Below, piece by piece: positions 1 through 11,032 of a stretch of 64,000 nt of DNA (the stretch's first letter is position 1; every line of letters begins with the position of its first letter). The stretch is from Acorus gramineus (lineage: Eukaryota; Streptophyta; Magnoliopsida; Acorales; Acoraceae). Made by a program: the position numbers and the translations under genes. Location: positions 8,516,134 to 8,580,133 of the forward strand of contig CM060853.1 in assembly GCA_030737835.1 (NCBI GenBank), given 5' to 3'. The notes beneath the pieces were generated by a model. That model was not told the DNA's origin and did not search any database. It saw only the letters and a list, made by a program, of their open reading frames with translations.

Positions 1-155
1 TCATGTAATATTCCTCATCTGTCAACGAAAATTTAATTCAGATGGTTATTTGGATTTATATAAATTTTTTTAGGGGGTTATATGGACTTTAGAAAAAACC
101 AAGGTGTTTTATGTAATTCAGGTAGTCTACAAGGGGTTATTTCGATTTTTCCCTT
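1..155. mobile_element. 3' half of a foldback element (family FB-C), cut by the window edge
   Basis: This segment resembles the right half of the elements at 9880-10390 and 16600-17125. It carries the same run of phrases: 'gttatttggattt', 'ggggttatatggacttt', then 'ggggttatttcgattttt' before 'ccctt'. The left half lies outside the window. No coding sequence is visible. Confidence 0.5.
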
Positions 156-545
156 AAAAAAAGTCGATAAATATTATCAATACATTGAACACGGATGATT
201 GAAGATTGTAGCGCGAAAAAGAATTATTTGAATACAACAAAACTTCAAAGGGGGTAAGCCGGATCTTACATGTAAACGCGAGTGACCGTATTCACTGAAA
301 CGCCAAAAAGAGGAATCCAAGGACCGATGACTGAGCCAGCAAATCGTGGAGGCGGGAATCGATCTGAACCGTCTGATTAAATTGAGTTTTTGGAGATTTA
401 CTGATCAGATGGTTCTGATTTGGCTGAACATATGTACCCCTCCTGGGACCAGGTTGACTATAACCAAGGTGCCAGTCTATGGCTATTCTAGGAATAAGAC
501 ATATGGAATAAGTAATTTTTTTGGTTGGTTGTGTTTTTAGTTATT
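156..545. other. Intergenic, no feature recognised
   Basis: Unique-looking AT-rich sequence with short open frames only. No gene, RNA or repeat was recognised. Confidence 0.5.
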
Positions 546-1100
546 CTCTAATCCTCCCGTTTGTGGTGGAGCATAAACGATGGATAGTGGAGATTACAGA
601 AAAATAGCCTTCAAACAGCTGTTTGACAAGAATAAACCTTGATAGCTATGTCTAGATAAGCTAGGATAAGACCTGATAACTATTCTAAGAAAATAGTGGA
701 ATTGCTTATCAGGGCTTATCTATGCCAATGGATAAAAATACCCTTCTCTGTCATTTTAAAAATTTTATCTAACCTAACACTCTCTGCACACATTCCAAAA
801 ACTGTCACATTTATCATATCATACACACATCTCTCATACTTATTCCCAAACACAAATAATTTATGCAGGAGTACAGTTGTCATTTAAAAGTCATAGACTC
901 TTATCCATCTCTTATCTATCACTTATCCTTACTTTATCCAAGATGAACCAAACAATAAAAAGATCAATTTTAAATTTCCCAATGAGAATAACAGAAAAAA
1001 CAACCAAACAAAAATTTACCTATTCAGCATGGATTGTTATCTATTCTAGTATAACTATCAAGGGCGAATAACCTTATGTCACACCTCAAACGAGGGGATT
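546..1100. mobile_element. MITE, family I
   Basis: Short non-autonomous DNA transposon. The ends are imperfect inverted repeats: 'cctcccgtttgtggtg' on the left and the reverse complement 'cccctcgtttgaggtg' on the right. The interior contains phrases shared with other copies in this window (near 3473-4450, 25063-25610, 34550-34802, 45361-45560), such as 'gataactattctaag' and 'attgttatctattctag'. No transposase is encoded. I could not fix the target-site duplication, so the superfamily is open. Confidence 0.65.
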
Positions 1101-1290
1101 AGGAAGCGTAATAATGAAGTTTTTATTGTTTGGTTAATTATGGATAAGTTGTGAATAAAATATGAATAAAATGGGGATAAAAATTTATAAAAAGTAAAAA
1201 AAAATGATTTGACATGTGAACCCCCTGATTTATAAGAGGTGATGATAGTTGATTTGACAGCGAGACCCATTTCTACCAGTGGAATGAATT
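1082..1290 (-). mobile_element. Fragment of MITE family II, reversed
   Basis: Contains the reverse complement of the right half of family II elements, with 'tgtttggttaattatgg', 'gttgtgaataaaatatg' and 'gttgatttgac'. It follows directly on the family I element, so one inserted into or beside the other. Confidence 0.45.
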
Positions 1291-1805
1291 GGGTACATAA
1301 TTAAATGGAGGACGTGGAATACAAATATCAACATATTTTCATCTATTATATCATAGTTATACCTATCTATTCCTTTTAAACAAACAATTCAGGTCTATTC
1401 TCCATCAATTCCTCTACCCAAAAGCCCCTAAGTGGGGATAAAAAAAAATTAACTTGAAATGTGTCGAAATGTACGTATGGAGGATTCTAAATATAATTTT
1501 TCTGATTATTCTATCAAAATAAAAATGAGAATGAATGTCAACCAGACCCTTAAGTTTTTTTTTAGATTCACTCATTCTCATATAGTTGAATATCTGATAA
1601 AATTCTGTCTGAAAGTATTTATTATTGTGTTCATTCCTACATAATACGTGTAAAATTTCTTTCATGTTGGAATGGTTTAGGATAAGAGATAATATGAAGG
1701 TATCCGACCTATTGATAGGCTCATGGAGTGTCTGAATTGGTCTAAATAGTTAGGATTAAGTTTTGAACATGCTCTTAATTTTATCATGGTTTTGTTGGAT
1801 TCTAA
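1291..1805. other. Intergenic, no feature recognised
   Basis: AT-rich sequence with short overlapping open frames on both strands that are mutual shadows. Nothing supported. Confidence 0.4.
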
Positions 1806-2235
1806 GCCCATGTTTGATTGGGGAATTGGGGGTAGAATAAATGGGGATAAGATGGAATAGTGATAAAATGAGTGTTTAGAAGGCTGAAATAAATGAGAAT
1901 CTGTATGTCATAATTAACTGATATAAAATGGTATAAGTATTTCTGCTACCCTTAAAATTAAGTTATTCTACGTTATTCAACTTATTTAAATACATGGGTC
2001 CTATTATCAAATCGACTATCAACACAAGTCGAATAATTTTTTTGATCTTTTAGAAATCTTTATTCATGTCTTATCCACATTTTATCCATGATTAATCAAA
2101 TAACAAAAAAAATTATTACATTTCTCAACAAGAATAATTAAAAGCACAGCCAAACAAATAATTATTTATTTATTATCCATACTAGAATAATTATAAACCC
2201 GATAATAACTTAATTCTCTATCCAAACGGGAGCTT
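1806..2235. mobile_element. MITE, family II
   Basis: Left end 'catgtttgattggggaattg', right end 'tctatccaaacgggag'. The ends form an imperfect inverted repeat around 'gtttg'/'caaac'. The interior 'catgggtcctattatcaaat' and 'ttatccatgattaatcaaa' recurs in the elements at 3533-3999 and 27608-28048. Non-coding. Confidence 0.5.
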
Positions 2236-2767
2236 AGAGTGGTTCGTTTCAAGACTTCTACTTTGGGAGGAGCATCTTAAACTCCATAAAATGTCTCATT
2301 AATTTTATCAAACTTTGCTTTAATTCAATAATGGGAAAGATCATATGTCTGTGTCCTGACACTAATGGAAAATGATAGGAATAGTTCATGTGATCACTTT
2401 TGCAACCTCTAACATGAATTATATTTTTAAAGATATCTACCTGACTAATGAAGTATTTACATTTACAATACATGAAGTATGAATTGATAAGTTAGAGAAG
2501 TCTCAAGTAGTTGTCTAATTGAAATGTCTAAATTGTTTGATGAAGTAAATATTAAACATAAAAATTTGACTAAGTTGTAAGATGATAAAATCAAATATAA
2601 CTGAATGATTCAGTTAACAAATTCTATTAAGATTTGAGTCATTATTATACTTACAGGGTTTATAAATATGATCCATGTGATCTCTTTCTGATTAATGAAG
2701 AAATAATATTAAGAGATGTAGTCTCTTCTCTTATAGTGTGTCATTATCTTCTCTTTTATCTCTCTTC

Positions 2768-2769
2768 TT

Positions 2770-2796
<27 letters not shown>
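2768..2796. repeat. (TA)n microsatellite
   Basis: Uninterrupted TA dinucleotide run of about 14 units, directly before the CpG-rich block. Confidence 0.9.
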
Positions 2797-2800
<4 letters not shown>

Positions 2801-2917
2801 CCGATGAGGTGCGACCGTGCGCACGGTGCACACACGACGTTCTCGTCGGTCGCACGGTCGACGTTTTTTTTTAAAAAAAAACAAAAAAAACGGAAAAAAA
2901 AAACGGTCGTCGACGAC

Positions 2918-3178
2918 GGGGGTGACGTCGACGGGGGTGACGGGGGTCGACGGGGGTGACGGGGGTGACGGGGGCGACGGGGGTCGACGGGGTCGCGGTC
3001 GTCGTCGATGGGGTCGGTCCGTGCAGTCGGGGTCGCGGTCGTCGTCGTCGTCGACGGGGTCGCGGTCGTCGTCGATAGGGGTCGCGATCGTCGATCGACG
3101 GGGTCGCGGTCGACGGGGTCGCGGTCGTCGTCGATGGGGGTCGCGGTCATCGGTCGACGGGGGCGACGGGGGTGACGG
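2918..3178. repeat. CpG-rich, G-run minisatellite (G-quadruplex candidate)
   Basis: The left part has eight G-runs, seven of five Gs and one of four, at 2918-2922, 2933-2937, 2942-2946, 2952-2956, 2961-2965, 2970-2974, 2979-2983 and 2989-2992. Most are separated by only 4-5 bases (tgac, cgac or tcgac). The right part is built of variants of 'ggtcgcggtcgtcgtcga'. The block is extremely rich in CG dinucleotides in an otherwise AT-rich region. All six frames stay open because of the repeats, so the apparent proteins of 139-161 aa here are not credible genes. Confidence 0.85.
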
Positions 3179-3472
3179 TCGAATTTTCGTTAAACATTTA
3201 TTAGATAACAGTCTCAACAATGGACAATTCGGGGTGACACATCAAAATGTCATTAATATGCGCCTAATCTATTCATTTATTAGGAAAAACATAGTCTCCT
3301 GATGAACCTATATATCCTTTTGTTATATATCAAACTAATTATGGGATTGGTTATATGCAACATCATTTGAAAGCTATTATTATTTTTAATTATGGAACTC
3401 AGTGTTCTGAAAAAATATTGTTTGGTGATGATGAGGACCTATTATTAGAGTTCTCAAATTAAACATATATCT

Positions 3473-4450
3473 CCTGTTTGGTGGATAATTAAAAGAGAAT
3501 AAGGGTGAATATTGGAGAATGACCTTTATTCTCTATCCCCTCGTTTGGGTAACGGGTTAAGATCAGATAAGGGTGGTATAAGAATGAATAGGGAAAATAG
3601 TTGTTTGTTTGCAGAATATAACTTGGTATTACTAAACCAGTTTACACGAGAATAAGAGAGTATAACAATTCTAAGTAACCCCTATGATAAACTATACTCA
3701 GTTTATCTATTCTCATGGGTCCACATGTCAAATCAACTTTTTACATCTTATCACATCAAATTACCTATCAACACCTCTTATACATCAAAGGGCTCACATG
3801 TCAAATCAACTTTTTTACACTTTATTTATATTTTATTCATTATCAATCAAACAACTCAACCTTTATTCTTACGTTTTTCAATGAGAATAATAAAAAACAC
3901 AACAAAACAGAAAATCTCTTATTCCTGTAGAATTGTTATTTATACTGGTTAGTTATCTTTCCAAAATAACTCAATTCTTCAATCCAAACTGGGGTATTTG
4001 TTTTTTTTCAGATAAACATTGATAACTATGTCTAGATAAGCTAAGACAATGCATGATAACTATTCTAAAAAAATGTGGGAATTGCTTATCAGAGCTTATA
4101 TATGCCAATGAATAAAAATATCATTCTTTGTTATTTTTAAAAAATTATTTCACCTAACAGTTTCACACGCACATTAAAAAAACTCACACATTTATCAAAT
4201 CAGTCACACATCTCTCATACTTATTTAAAGGTGTAATTGTCATTTAAAAAGTCATACTCTTCTTTATCTTTTATCCACTACATATCATCACTTTATCCAA
4301 TGTGAACCAAACAACAAAAATGTCATTTTTACATTTTTTCAATGAGAATAACAGAAAATGCAACCAAATAAAAATTTACTTATTCAATATGGATTATTAT
4401 ATATCCCGATATAACTATCAAGGACGAATAAGCATATGTCACACCCCATC
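3473..4450. mobile_element. MITE, family I, split by a nested insertion
   Basis: Left end near 'cctgtttggtgg', right end 'gtcacaccccatccgg'. The right two thirds (4000-4450) follow the element at 546-1100 closely, with 'gataactatgtctagataag' and 'ggacgaataagcatatgtc'. The element is interrupted at about 3533-3999 by a family II MITE. Confidence 0.6.
3533..3999. mobile_element. MITE, family II, nested
   Basis: Ends 'cccctcgtttgggta' and, read inward from the right, 'ccccagtttggattg'. Internal 'ccacatgtcaaatcaac' occurs twice (about 3720 and 3798). It sits inside a family I MITE. The short open frames here are not conserved genes. Confidence 0.6.
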
Positions 4451-4740
4451 CGGCCCTTCAAGAAATAAAATATATATACCTGAATTGATTACCCACAGTT
4501 TTATGTTTGTGTATTCTAGTATTTGACAGGTTAAGCTAATATATACCAGGTTCTGTGAAATCATATGTTGACCACCCGAATTAGGGAATGCATGAATGAA
4601 TGCAGAAATCACACTAAAGTATAATTATTCAGATGAGTGTTGATACACTCAATTACGTTTGCAGCTCCATCTCCAGTTAAAAAGTGGTTATACAGTCAAA
4701 ATATACACTCCACTGGTAGATATTCTAATCTTTAGAAAAA

Positions 4741-5575
4741 TAAAAATATGAGTGGAATAAAATGTGGATATTTGAAATTCAATAATAAAACTGGTTTTTA
4801 AGAATGAGGTACAAATTATATGAAACTGGTTTTAAAGCATGAAATTTTACCTTTTTTATAAGAGTTTGTTTGACAATGGAATAAATGGTAGAATAAAAAT
4901 AAATGTGGAGATAAGTGGGAGAAAAAATTATCATGTTCGTTTTAACAAATAATTAGAATAAAATGCGATCAATTATTTCAATTTTGATTATCTATTATTA
5001 TACTTCACTTTTAGATGAGTATGTGTTTTAAAAACATTTAAATGGTTAAGAACTGTAGACTGGATTGCAAAGGACATCATTTTTCTTGGAGGGTTGTTAG
5101 CCTATTACATTCAGTTCTCAGTCCCAAGATATCCATATACCTCATTATCCCACTCATTATAACGAGTTATATACACTTTGTTAGAAATTTTTCATTTTCT
5201 ATGAACGAAACCACTTAATTTATTGAAGTATATATTTCACATTTTTATAAAAAAAATACATATCTCGTATAAAGAAATATATGATTTTTAGAAAAATAAA
5301 AATACATAACACAAATTCAATGACATTGTCAAATAATTCTATAAGATTCCAGTTATTTGTTTGTAGAAAATGATAGAAAATTAAAAATGATGTAATATGA
5401 ATTGAATACATGTTTATTTACACTTGCTTAATCAAGGTTAGGGTGAAAGTGTAAGTCATTAGCACCCAAAAAAAGTTATCAATTTCTTTCATTCAATACC
5501 AAAATGAGATTCGACTTAAAAATCATTTGCTTCAAATCGAATATGAATTTTTTTTTTCTTATGATAAGTTTGAGA
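4741..5575. other. Intergenic, no feature recognised
   Basis: AT-rich sequence. Partial resemblance to MITE interiors ('gaataaaatg', 'ggagataagtgggag') suggests decayed copies, but no ends can be placed. Confidence 0.4.
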
Positions 5576-5878
5576 AAATTTTGGGGATTTTTTTTTGGAA
5601 TTTTTAGTTTTAAGTCTCCACAAACCATCATATTTAGTGATCGATCCCTCTCTTCTTCGTATTTAGGTTTTAGTCCCCCGATTTAAAAGATAATTCATGG
5701 ATAGGTCCCTCACAGGGACTAAAAAGTAAATTAAATAATTTATGGATAGATCCCTCTCAGGGACTAAAAAGGAACTATCATTTAAATCTGGGGACTAAAA
5801 CCTAAATACGAAGAAGGGAGGGATCGATCACTAAATATGATGGTTTGTGGGGACTTAAAACTAAAAATCCCTTTTTTT
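5576..5878. mobile_element. Small foldback (near-palindromic) element
   Basis: About 120-bp arms (5576-5702 and 5756-5878) are inverted copies. Both contain 'ccatcatatttagtgatcga' in the appropriate orientation. The centre has a direct repeat of 'cagggactaaaaag'. Non-coding; the transcript would form a long hairpin. Confidence 0.85.
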
Positions 5879-5968
5879 TTTTTGGTGGAATGTCTTAATT
5901 GTATGATGAAGTACACGTTTATTAGGTAATAGTCAAGTCAATAATGAACAATTAGGGGGGCTGGTGAC

Positions 5969-6537
5969 TAGGTCTGTCAACGGGTCGCTGGTCAATCCGG
6001 ACCTGACCAGATAAAAGGCATAAATACCCGACTCGAAGGACCCGATAATGAAAACGGGTCGGGTCTGAATCCATCCCGACCCGATTGACCCAATCCAAAT
6101 ACTTTGTGATTTTTTTTATTTATGATCCAATCAAATACTCATTATTCAACCAAACATTTATAACTAAATATTGAATGATCATTTAAAATTTAGAACATTT
6201 GAAATATTTTTACGATATTTTGACTTCACGTAAAAGCATAATAATTCAAACCGCATTTCAAATATTCTCTTATTAAATATTAAAAAAATCAAAACAGTGA
6301 AGAACTATTTATAATACACTACACTCTATTAAAAATTAAAAAAATGAAACCATTGTAGGCTCTTGAGAAGTTCCTCGACCTCTCTTTGTCAGGCCTAGGC
6401 TTGTTAATGAGTTGACCCGACCTGACCAGACCCAAGACCCGATATGGACTCGACCCGAGAGACCCGACAATCAAACGGGTCGGGTCGGGTCTAGGTCCAC
6501 CTCGATCCAACCTGAACCCGACCTGTTGACAGGCCTA
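5969..6537. mobile_element. hAT-like non-autonomous transposon with perfect 8-bp target duplication
   Basis: Flanked by ctggtgac at 5961-5968 and 6538-6545. Terminal inverted repeats are 'taggtctgtcaacgggtcg' on the left and 'taggcctgtcaacaggtcg' read inward from the right. Subterminal arrays of 'gacccga/tcgggt' occur at both ends. Copy A of the segmental duplication shows the empty site ('ggggtgacacatc' near 3230). No transposase is encoded. Confidence 0.92.
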
Positions 6538-6969
6538 CTGGTGACACATCAAAAAGTCATTAATATGCCAGTCTCATGAGCATAATTTCCTTTTGTATAA
6601 CATACTAATGATGGGATTGGTTACATACATCATTTGAAGAGCTATTATTTTTTTTAATCATGGAACTTAATATTCTAAAAAATATTTTCATGTGATCATG
6701 ATCCTCATCATATTAAATATAGACTCAAATGAATTTATTGCACACTGTTTTGCATTTGTGTAATCTACTATATGATAATATGACAAGCCAATTTAATATA
6801 TAATACATGTTTGTTAATACTTATAAGCTGGAGATTATAGTTTTTAGTTTAAAATAAGCAGTTCCTAAAGTCATAATTTGGGAAAGAGATGTTTTTGAGA
6901 TTATAGCTTATATAAATGCTTTAAAAGTTCTTATTTTGGACAGTCATGCCTTTATTTTATTTACTAATA

Positions 6970-7432
6970 TAATAGTGTTATAAAACTCGATCTAACCTGG
7001 TCAGTTGAACCGGTTAAATCTTCATCCGCTTTGAATTCCGGTTCGATTTACCCTTAAAACCCAATGATATAAAAAAATCGATAAAACCCAATCAACCCAC
7101 TTGATTGAACCAACGGTTTATGTGAACCGGGATGGATTGATTAAACCGATCGGTTCTTTATTCATAGAAATTGTGACGAATTATTTGATAAAGTATGAAA
7201 TCTAGTAAAAAGTTTAAATTTTATATACGAAATCATATTATGATTTTAAAAATTTATGCAATTTTTTCCTAAAATATTTTGATATTTTTTTTAGTGTTGA
7301 GAATTAATATATTTATTTTATTATAATTATGTCATGGTTTAAATCCGACTAACTTGACGATTGAACCAATGACCCTTGACCCAGCTATTTTTCCGGTTCA
7401 TTGAATAGTTCGATTTTTAAAACATTACTAAA
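6970..7432. mobile_element. hAT-type MITE-like element
   Basis: Left end 'agtgttataaaactcgatc' and, from the right, 'agtaatgttttaaaaatcga' are imperfect inverted repeats. The interior has 'ttgaaccggtt' and 'tgaaccaatgacccttgac', typical of a widespread plant element. A related fragment is at 11940-12060. No clear target duplication was found. Confidence 0.55.
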
Positions 7433-7997
7433 AATATGTGTATCTATTTTTATTATTACACCAAAAATAATCAAACCTCTTTTCATCTTCCCAAATTTTT
7501 ACGGGTACTTTTGACAATTGTACGTCAAAAAGTTGTTTTACAACTTGTTAAACAAACATCAACACCGCTTATTTCCTTCTTTTAAATAGCTACAATAAAC
7601 ATGTCTACTACTTATCAAGAAAGTTATAATCTGTAATCTATAAGTTATAATATATAATCTATAAATTTAAGCTGCAACAAACACGATTATACGAGGGTGA
7701 GGAATCATATGCAAAAAGCACCCTAAAAATATAATTATTCAGACAAATGCAAAGACACTCAGTCATTGCATTCAGCTCATTAATAAACCACACCAAGTGT
7801 TATTCACTCAAAAATTTTAGATGACTAAAATAAATAAAATACCATACAGTTATACTTGTACATCAATGACCAACAAATCACAATCACAATTAATTATCCT
7901 CATCCACGAAATTGGAAATAAGTAGTTATTGAAAAAAAAAAGGAAAGTCTCAAATTGGACAAAAAAAGAAGAAGGAGAGAACAAAAAAAAAGGGGCA

Positions 7998-8213
7998 TTG
8001 TTATACTCAGTCATTTTTACAGTCTCAAATACAAGCTCATATACATAGTTAGCCATCTAGTGAAGTATGTTAAATGAGTTCATTCAATTCGAAATGAAAT
8101 GGTATACACTTTTCATCAAAGCATATACCTCATTAGACAATGTTTACTATTTAAAAAAAATAAAAACATTTATGGTCAGCGTTTTGGACTGTAAAAAATA
8201 TTGAGTGTGACAT
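7998..8213. mobile_element. MITE, family III
   Basis: Inverted ends: 'tgttatactcagtcattttt' on the left and 'tgtcacactcaatatttttt' read inward from the right. The interior includes 'tatacctcattaga' and 'ttcattcaattcgaaatg'. Related sequence is at 9516-9745, 50562-50831 and, partly, near 29569. Non-coding. Confidence 0.65.
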
Positions 8214-8386
8214 TTTCTAAAAAGTGACTAATCACCAACTCTCTAGTCTCTACCTCCTTCATGAATGGAATTAAATGTTCATATCCAAGACATAAGCGAT
8301 ATAAGTTATTTTGAGATAGATAATTGTTTCTACTATAGATTAAAAAATAAATCATTTTCTGTTTTTAGAATTCTCGTTAGAAGTTT

Positions 8387-8520
8387 TTATGTTTGATTGA
8401 CCATGGATAAGTTGTGATTAAGACATTGAAAAAGAATTATAAAAAACCCATTGATTTATAAAAAATGATAACAGTTAATTTGATATATGGGTTTCCCTGT
8501 ACCTGTGGAATAGATTTGAT
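8387..8520 (-). mobile_element. Fragment of MITE family II, reversed
   Basis: Contains 'gaccatggataagttgtgat' and 'gttaatttgatatatggg', matching the reversed family II fragment at 1082-1290. No ends are preserved. Confidence 0.4.
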
Positions 8521-9515
8521 AGAATAATATAATTCCAATAAATATACTTTTTTATAATAAAAAAACTCATATAAATTAAATACATATATTTTATATTTTT
8601 ATAATTATATATTAAGTTAGATGATTTCATAAAATATGGGTGGTGACACAAGGCCTGCACAGCCTTCAATTATTGATCAAGACAAATTAAATATAATATC
8701 GTATGGAGTCCACATGGAATTATTTTGTCTTCATTAAAGTGCCTTCTTCGTCACGCATGTAGCAACTCAGATTTTTATACTCTGACAAATAAATGTGACA
8801 GTTTGATATAAAGGTCCAGAAGGACAACATCATTCATGTCTAGTTCAATAGATGTGAAAATATATAAGATGAAGACCAATGTAAACTTTATAGGGAAGTT
8901 TATCCACTCAGTCCAAATTGCAGTCGTGTTTGATGTCGTTTCATAATTAACCCAAGTGTATACTTCTAATGAAAAATACTCTAATGAAAAATATAAATAT
9001 TTCTCAAAATATCTACTATCCTACCAATATTAGAATTATGGCATAGTCTCTATAAAGTTTAATTGACAAAAATAAAAAATATAAAAACCCTCATTTCACT
9101 TCTATCATCTGTGGTCCCAAAGTAAGACCACTTGAATTCTAACAGCTTGGATTCCATGCATGGTGAATTCTATTCCTTATCATTTGACTTATTCCCCTTA
9201 AATAATTTATGCTCAAAGTTGGTCCCCCCCCCCCCATAAAAAAACAAGAATTAATGTCAAATAAGATGATTTGTAACAATCACAAAATTGATAATGCAGT
9301 CGTGTCAGTGTGACATTTTCTTATTAATTATGATTGATGCAAAATAATTTGAGTCATATTTGTTAAATTTTGGGTGAGGACACTTGTGTTTTTTCCTTTT
9401 TTAGATGATGTCAATTTTATTATTAAATGAAAGATCATCTAAAATTAACGTTGACAATCCTCGAGATATCGAAGGATCCACAATATTAAGATTACGTAAC
9501 CTATTAAAAGATGAA
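8521..9515. other. Intergenic, no feature recognised
   Basis: AT-rich sequence with a C homopolymer of about 13 bases near 9223. No coding or RNA gene recognised. Confidence 0.4.
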
Positions 9516-9745
9516 TAATGTTAGGTATAGACCCAGATGTAGCCTCAAATACAGTTCTCACTTGTTTTAATTTTTTAAAAATAGTAAATTTCATCTAATA
9601 AGTTATATGTTTTGATAAAAAATGTATCTCGTTCCATTTCAAATTGAATAGACTCATTTTTAACAAATGTAAAAAAATTAACAAAATATATACTTCACAT
9701 AAGGAGGTGTATGCCTTATTAGATTATTAAGGAGGTATATAGAAC
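9516..9745. mobile_element. MITE family III, degenerate copy
   Basis: Interior phrases 'catttcaaattgaatagact', 'tttttaacaaatgtaa' and 'aaggaggtatata' match the copy at 50562-50831. The ends are eroded. Confidence 0.45.
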
Positions 9746-9879
9746 TAGATTTGGGATTGTAAAAATATGCCCTTAAAAAAAGATATAAAACATGATTGGT
9801 AAAAAAGAAAAAAAAAAGAACTTATCTAATAAAAACTAAATTAAATGGCTTTTGTTTTGTTCAACTATTCTGTTGAGCT

Positions 9880-10390
9880 TCAAAGTCCGTCAAACTCGGA
9901 CCATTTGTTAGTAATGAAAAATCCAAATAACTCCCTGTGTACTGTCCAAAATCCATAAAACCCCTTGATTTTTTTTCTTCTGAAGTCCAGTAAATCCAAA
10001 TAGCTCATTTTATTAAATTTTTGTTGACAAATGAAGAATACTATATTTAATTAACCGAGGTTGAAAACACATTATACCAAACCTCCCACAGTGTGTTAAA
10101 AATATGAAAAATCATATGTAAATGACGATTTTACCCATTTAGATAGAGTTTTATAATTTATGCAGAGAGGTAAAATCATCTTTTGCATATGAATTTTTGC
10201 ATTTTTAACACATTTTAAGGGTTTTCGGTATGTTGTGTTTTCAAATAGGGTTAACCAAACAGAATATCATAAAATATTTGTCATTTGTCGGTGGAAGTTT
10301 AATTTAGGGGGCTATTTGGATTTTACATAGATATTTTTCGAGGATTATATGGATTTCAGAAAAAAGTCAAGGGTCTATATGGATTTAAGA
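9880..10390. mobile_element. Foldback element, family FB-C
   Basis: The left half has 'aaatccaaataactccctg' and 'aaatccataaaacccctt'. The right half has the reversed counterparts 'gggggctatttggatttt' and 'gggtctatatggattt'. The centre carries 'cgattttacccatt' and 'gaggtaaaatcatc' in opposite orientation. Same family as 1-155 and 16600-17125. Confidence 0.65.
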
Positions 10391-11020
10391 ATGAATTGAG
10401 TTAAATATAAATTGGATTCCTTCAACTTTGGGTTGAGCTCTAACCCGATTCAATCCACTGAGATTGTACTTTTAATTGGGTCAGATTGGATTTTAAAACA
10501 CTGATAAATTTAACACTGGTAAATTTAACAATGATTGGATCTGATGGTTGAACAACAAAATATGCCCAGTGGGGGGACTTGAATGAAATTTGTACTGATT
10601 GCTAAAAAACAAAAAAAAAAAAAGAGTGGTGGGGTTTGTTTGAAAAAAATCAAACTTGCTTGTACCGATAAGACAAAATGGCACCAAACATGTTTTGACA
10701 CGTGGCACTATGTGGGCCGTTGAGATTTCTGACGACGCGGATCTTGGGAAGGGAATCTCCCAATTTCCCGCGAATTTTACAAAAATCATTAATTATGGTC
10801 TAATGTTTTGACAAAATAATGTAAAGTCCAAACTCAATAAATACTGTAAAGAAAAGTCAAATTCATACATTCATATTTGCACTCTATTAATCTGAATATA
10901 GAAATAAAAAGTCCAAACTTTTAAAAAATGCTTTATCTCTTATTATAATAAGATACTTTAATATAGATATTCACTATTTATTTTTTTTAAGTATAAATAT
11001 TATTATTTAAATTTAGATGA
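10391..11020. other. Intergenic, no gene recognised
   Basis: No credible gene. A short GC-richer patch near 10695-10780 contains 'gacacgtggc' (a G-box/ABRE-like core) and 'tttcccgcgaa' (E2F-like), but there is no adjacent gene, so no promoter is claimed. The 98-aa minus-strand open frame at 10493-10789 is low complexity. Confidence 0.35.
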
Positions 11021-11032
11021 TAATTCAGTGTT

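Larger units (their letters stand above)
2560..3189. mobile_element. Insertion with 8-bp direct repeats carrying a G-rich minisatellite
   Basis: The insertion interrupts copy A of the segmental duplication; copy B lacks it. It is flanked by the direct repeat ttaaacat at 2552-2559 and 3190-3197. The ends are weakly inverted: 'aaaatttgac' on the left against 'aaaattcgac' read from the right end (9 of 10 bases). An 8-bp duplication fits the hAT superfamily, but the termini are not typical, and an AT-rich 8-mer could recur by chance. The interior holds a (TA)n tract, an A/T homopolymer block and the minisatellite at 2918-3178. Confidence 0.45.
2515..4740. repeat. Segmental duplication, copy A
   Basis: Apart from later insertions, this region aligns with 5885-7840. 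Matching phrases include 'gatgaagta', 'gtgacacatcaaaa', 'gtcattaatatg', 'atgggattggttac/tatac' and 'aaagtataattattcaga'. Copy A is interrupted by the insertion at 2560-3189 and by nested MITEs at 3473-4450. It is non-coding and appears old, as the copies differ at many sites. Confidence 0.6.
5885..7840. repeat. Segmental duplication, copy B
   Basis: Counterpart of 2515-4740. It begins at 'aatgtcttaattg' and ends near 'tcagacaaatgcaaagacac'. It lacks the minisatellite insertion and the nested MITEs of copy A, and carries its own hAT-like insertion at 5969-6537. Confidence 0.6.

Noticed and set aside
2731-3302. Open frames of 139, 154 and 161 aa on both strands
   Set aside because: They arise from CG-rich tandem repeats that contain few stop codons in any frame; composition is extremely biased and no domain is visible.
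10493-10789. 98-aa minus-strand frame with nearby G-box and E2F-like motifs as a gene with promoter
   Set aside because: Sequence is low complexity (poly-Phe), no exon structure or homology is seen, and short motifs occur by chance.
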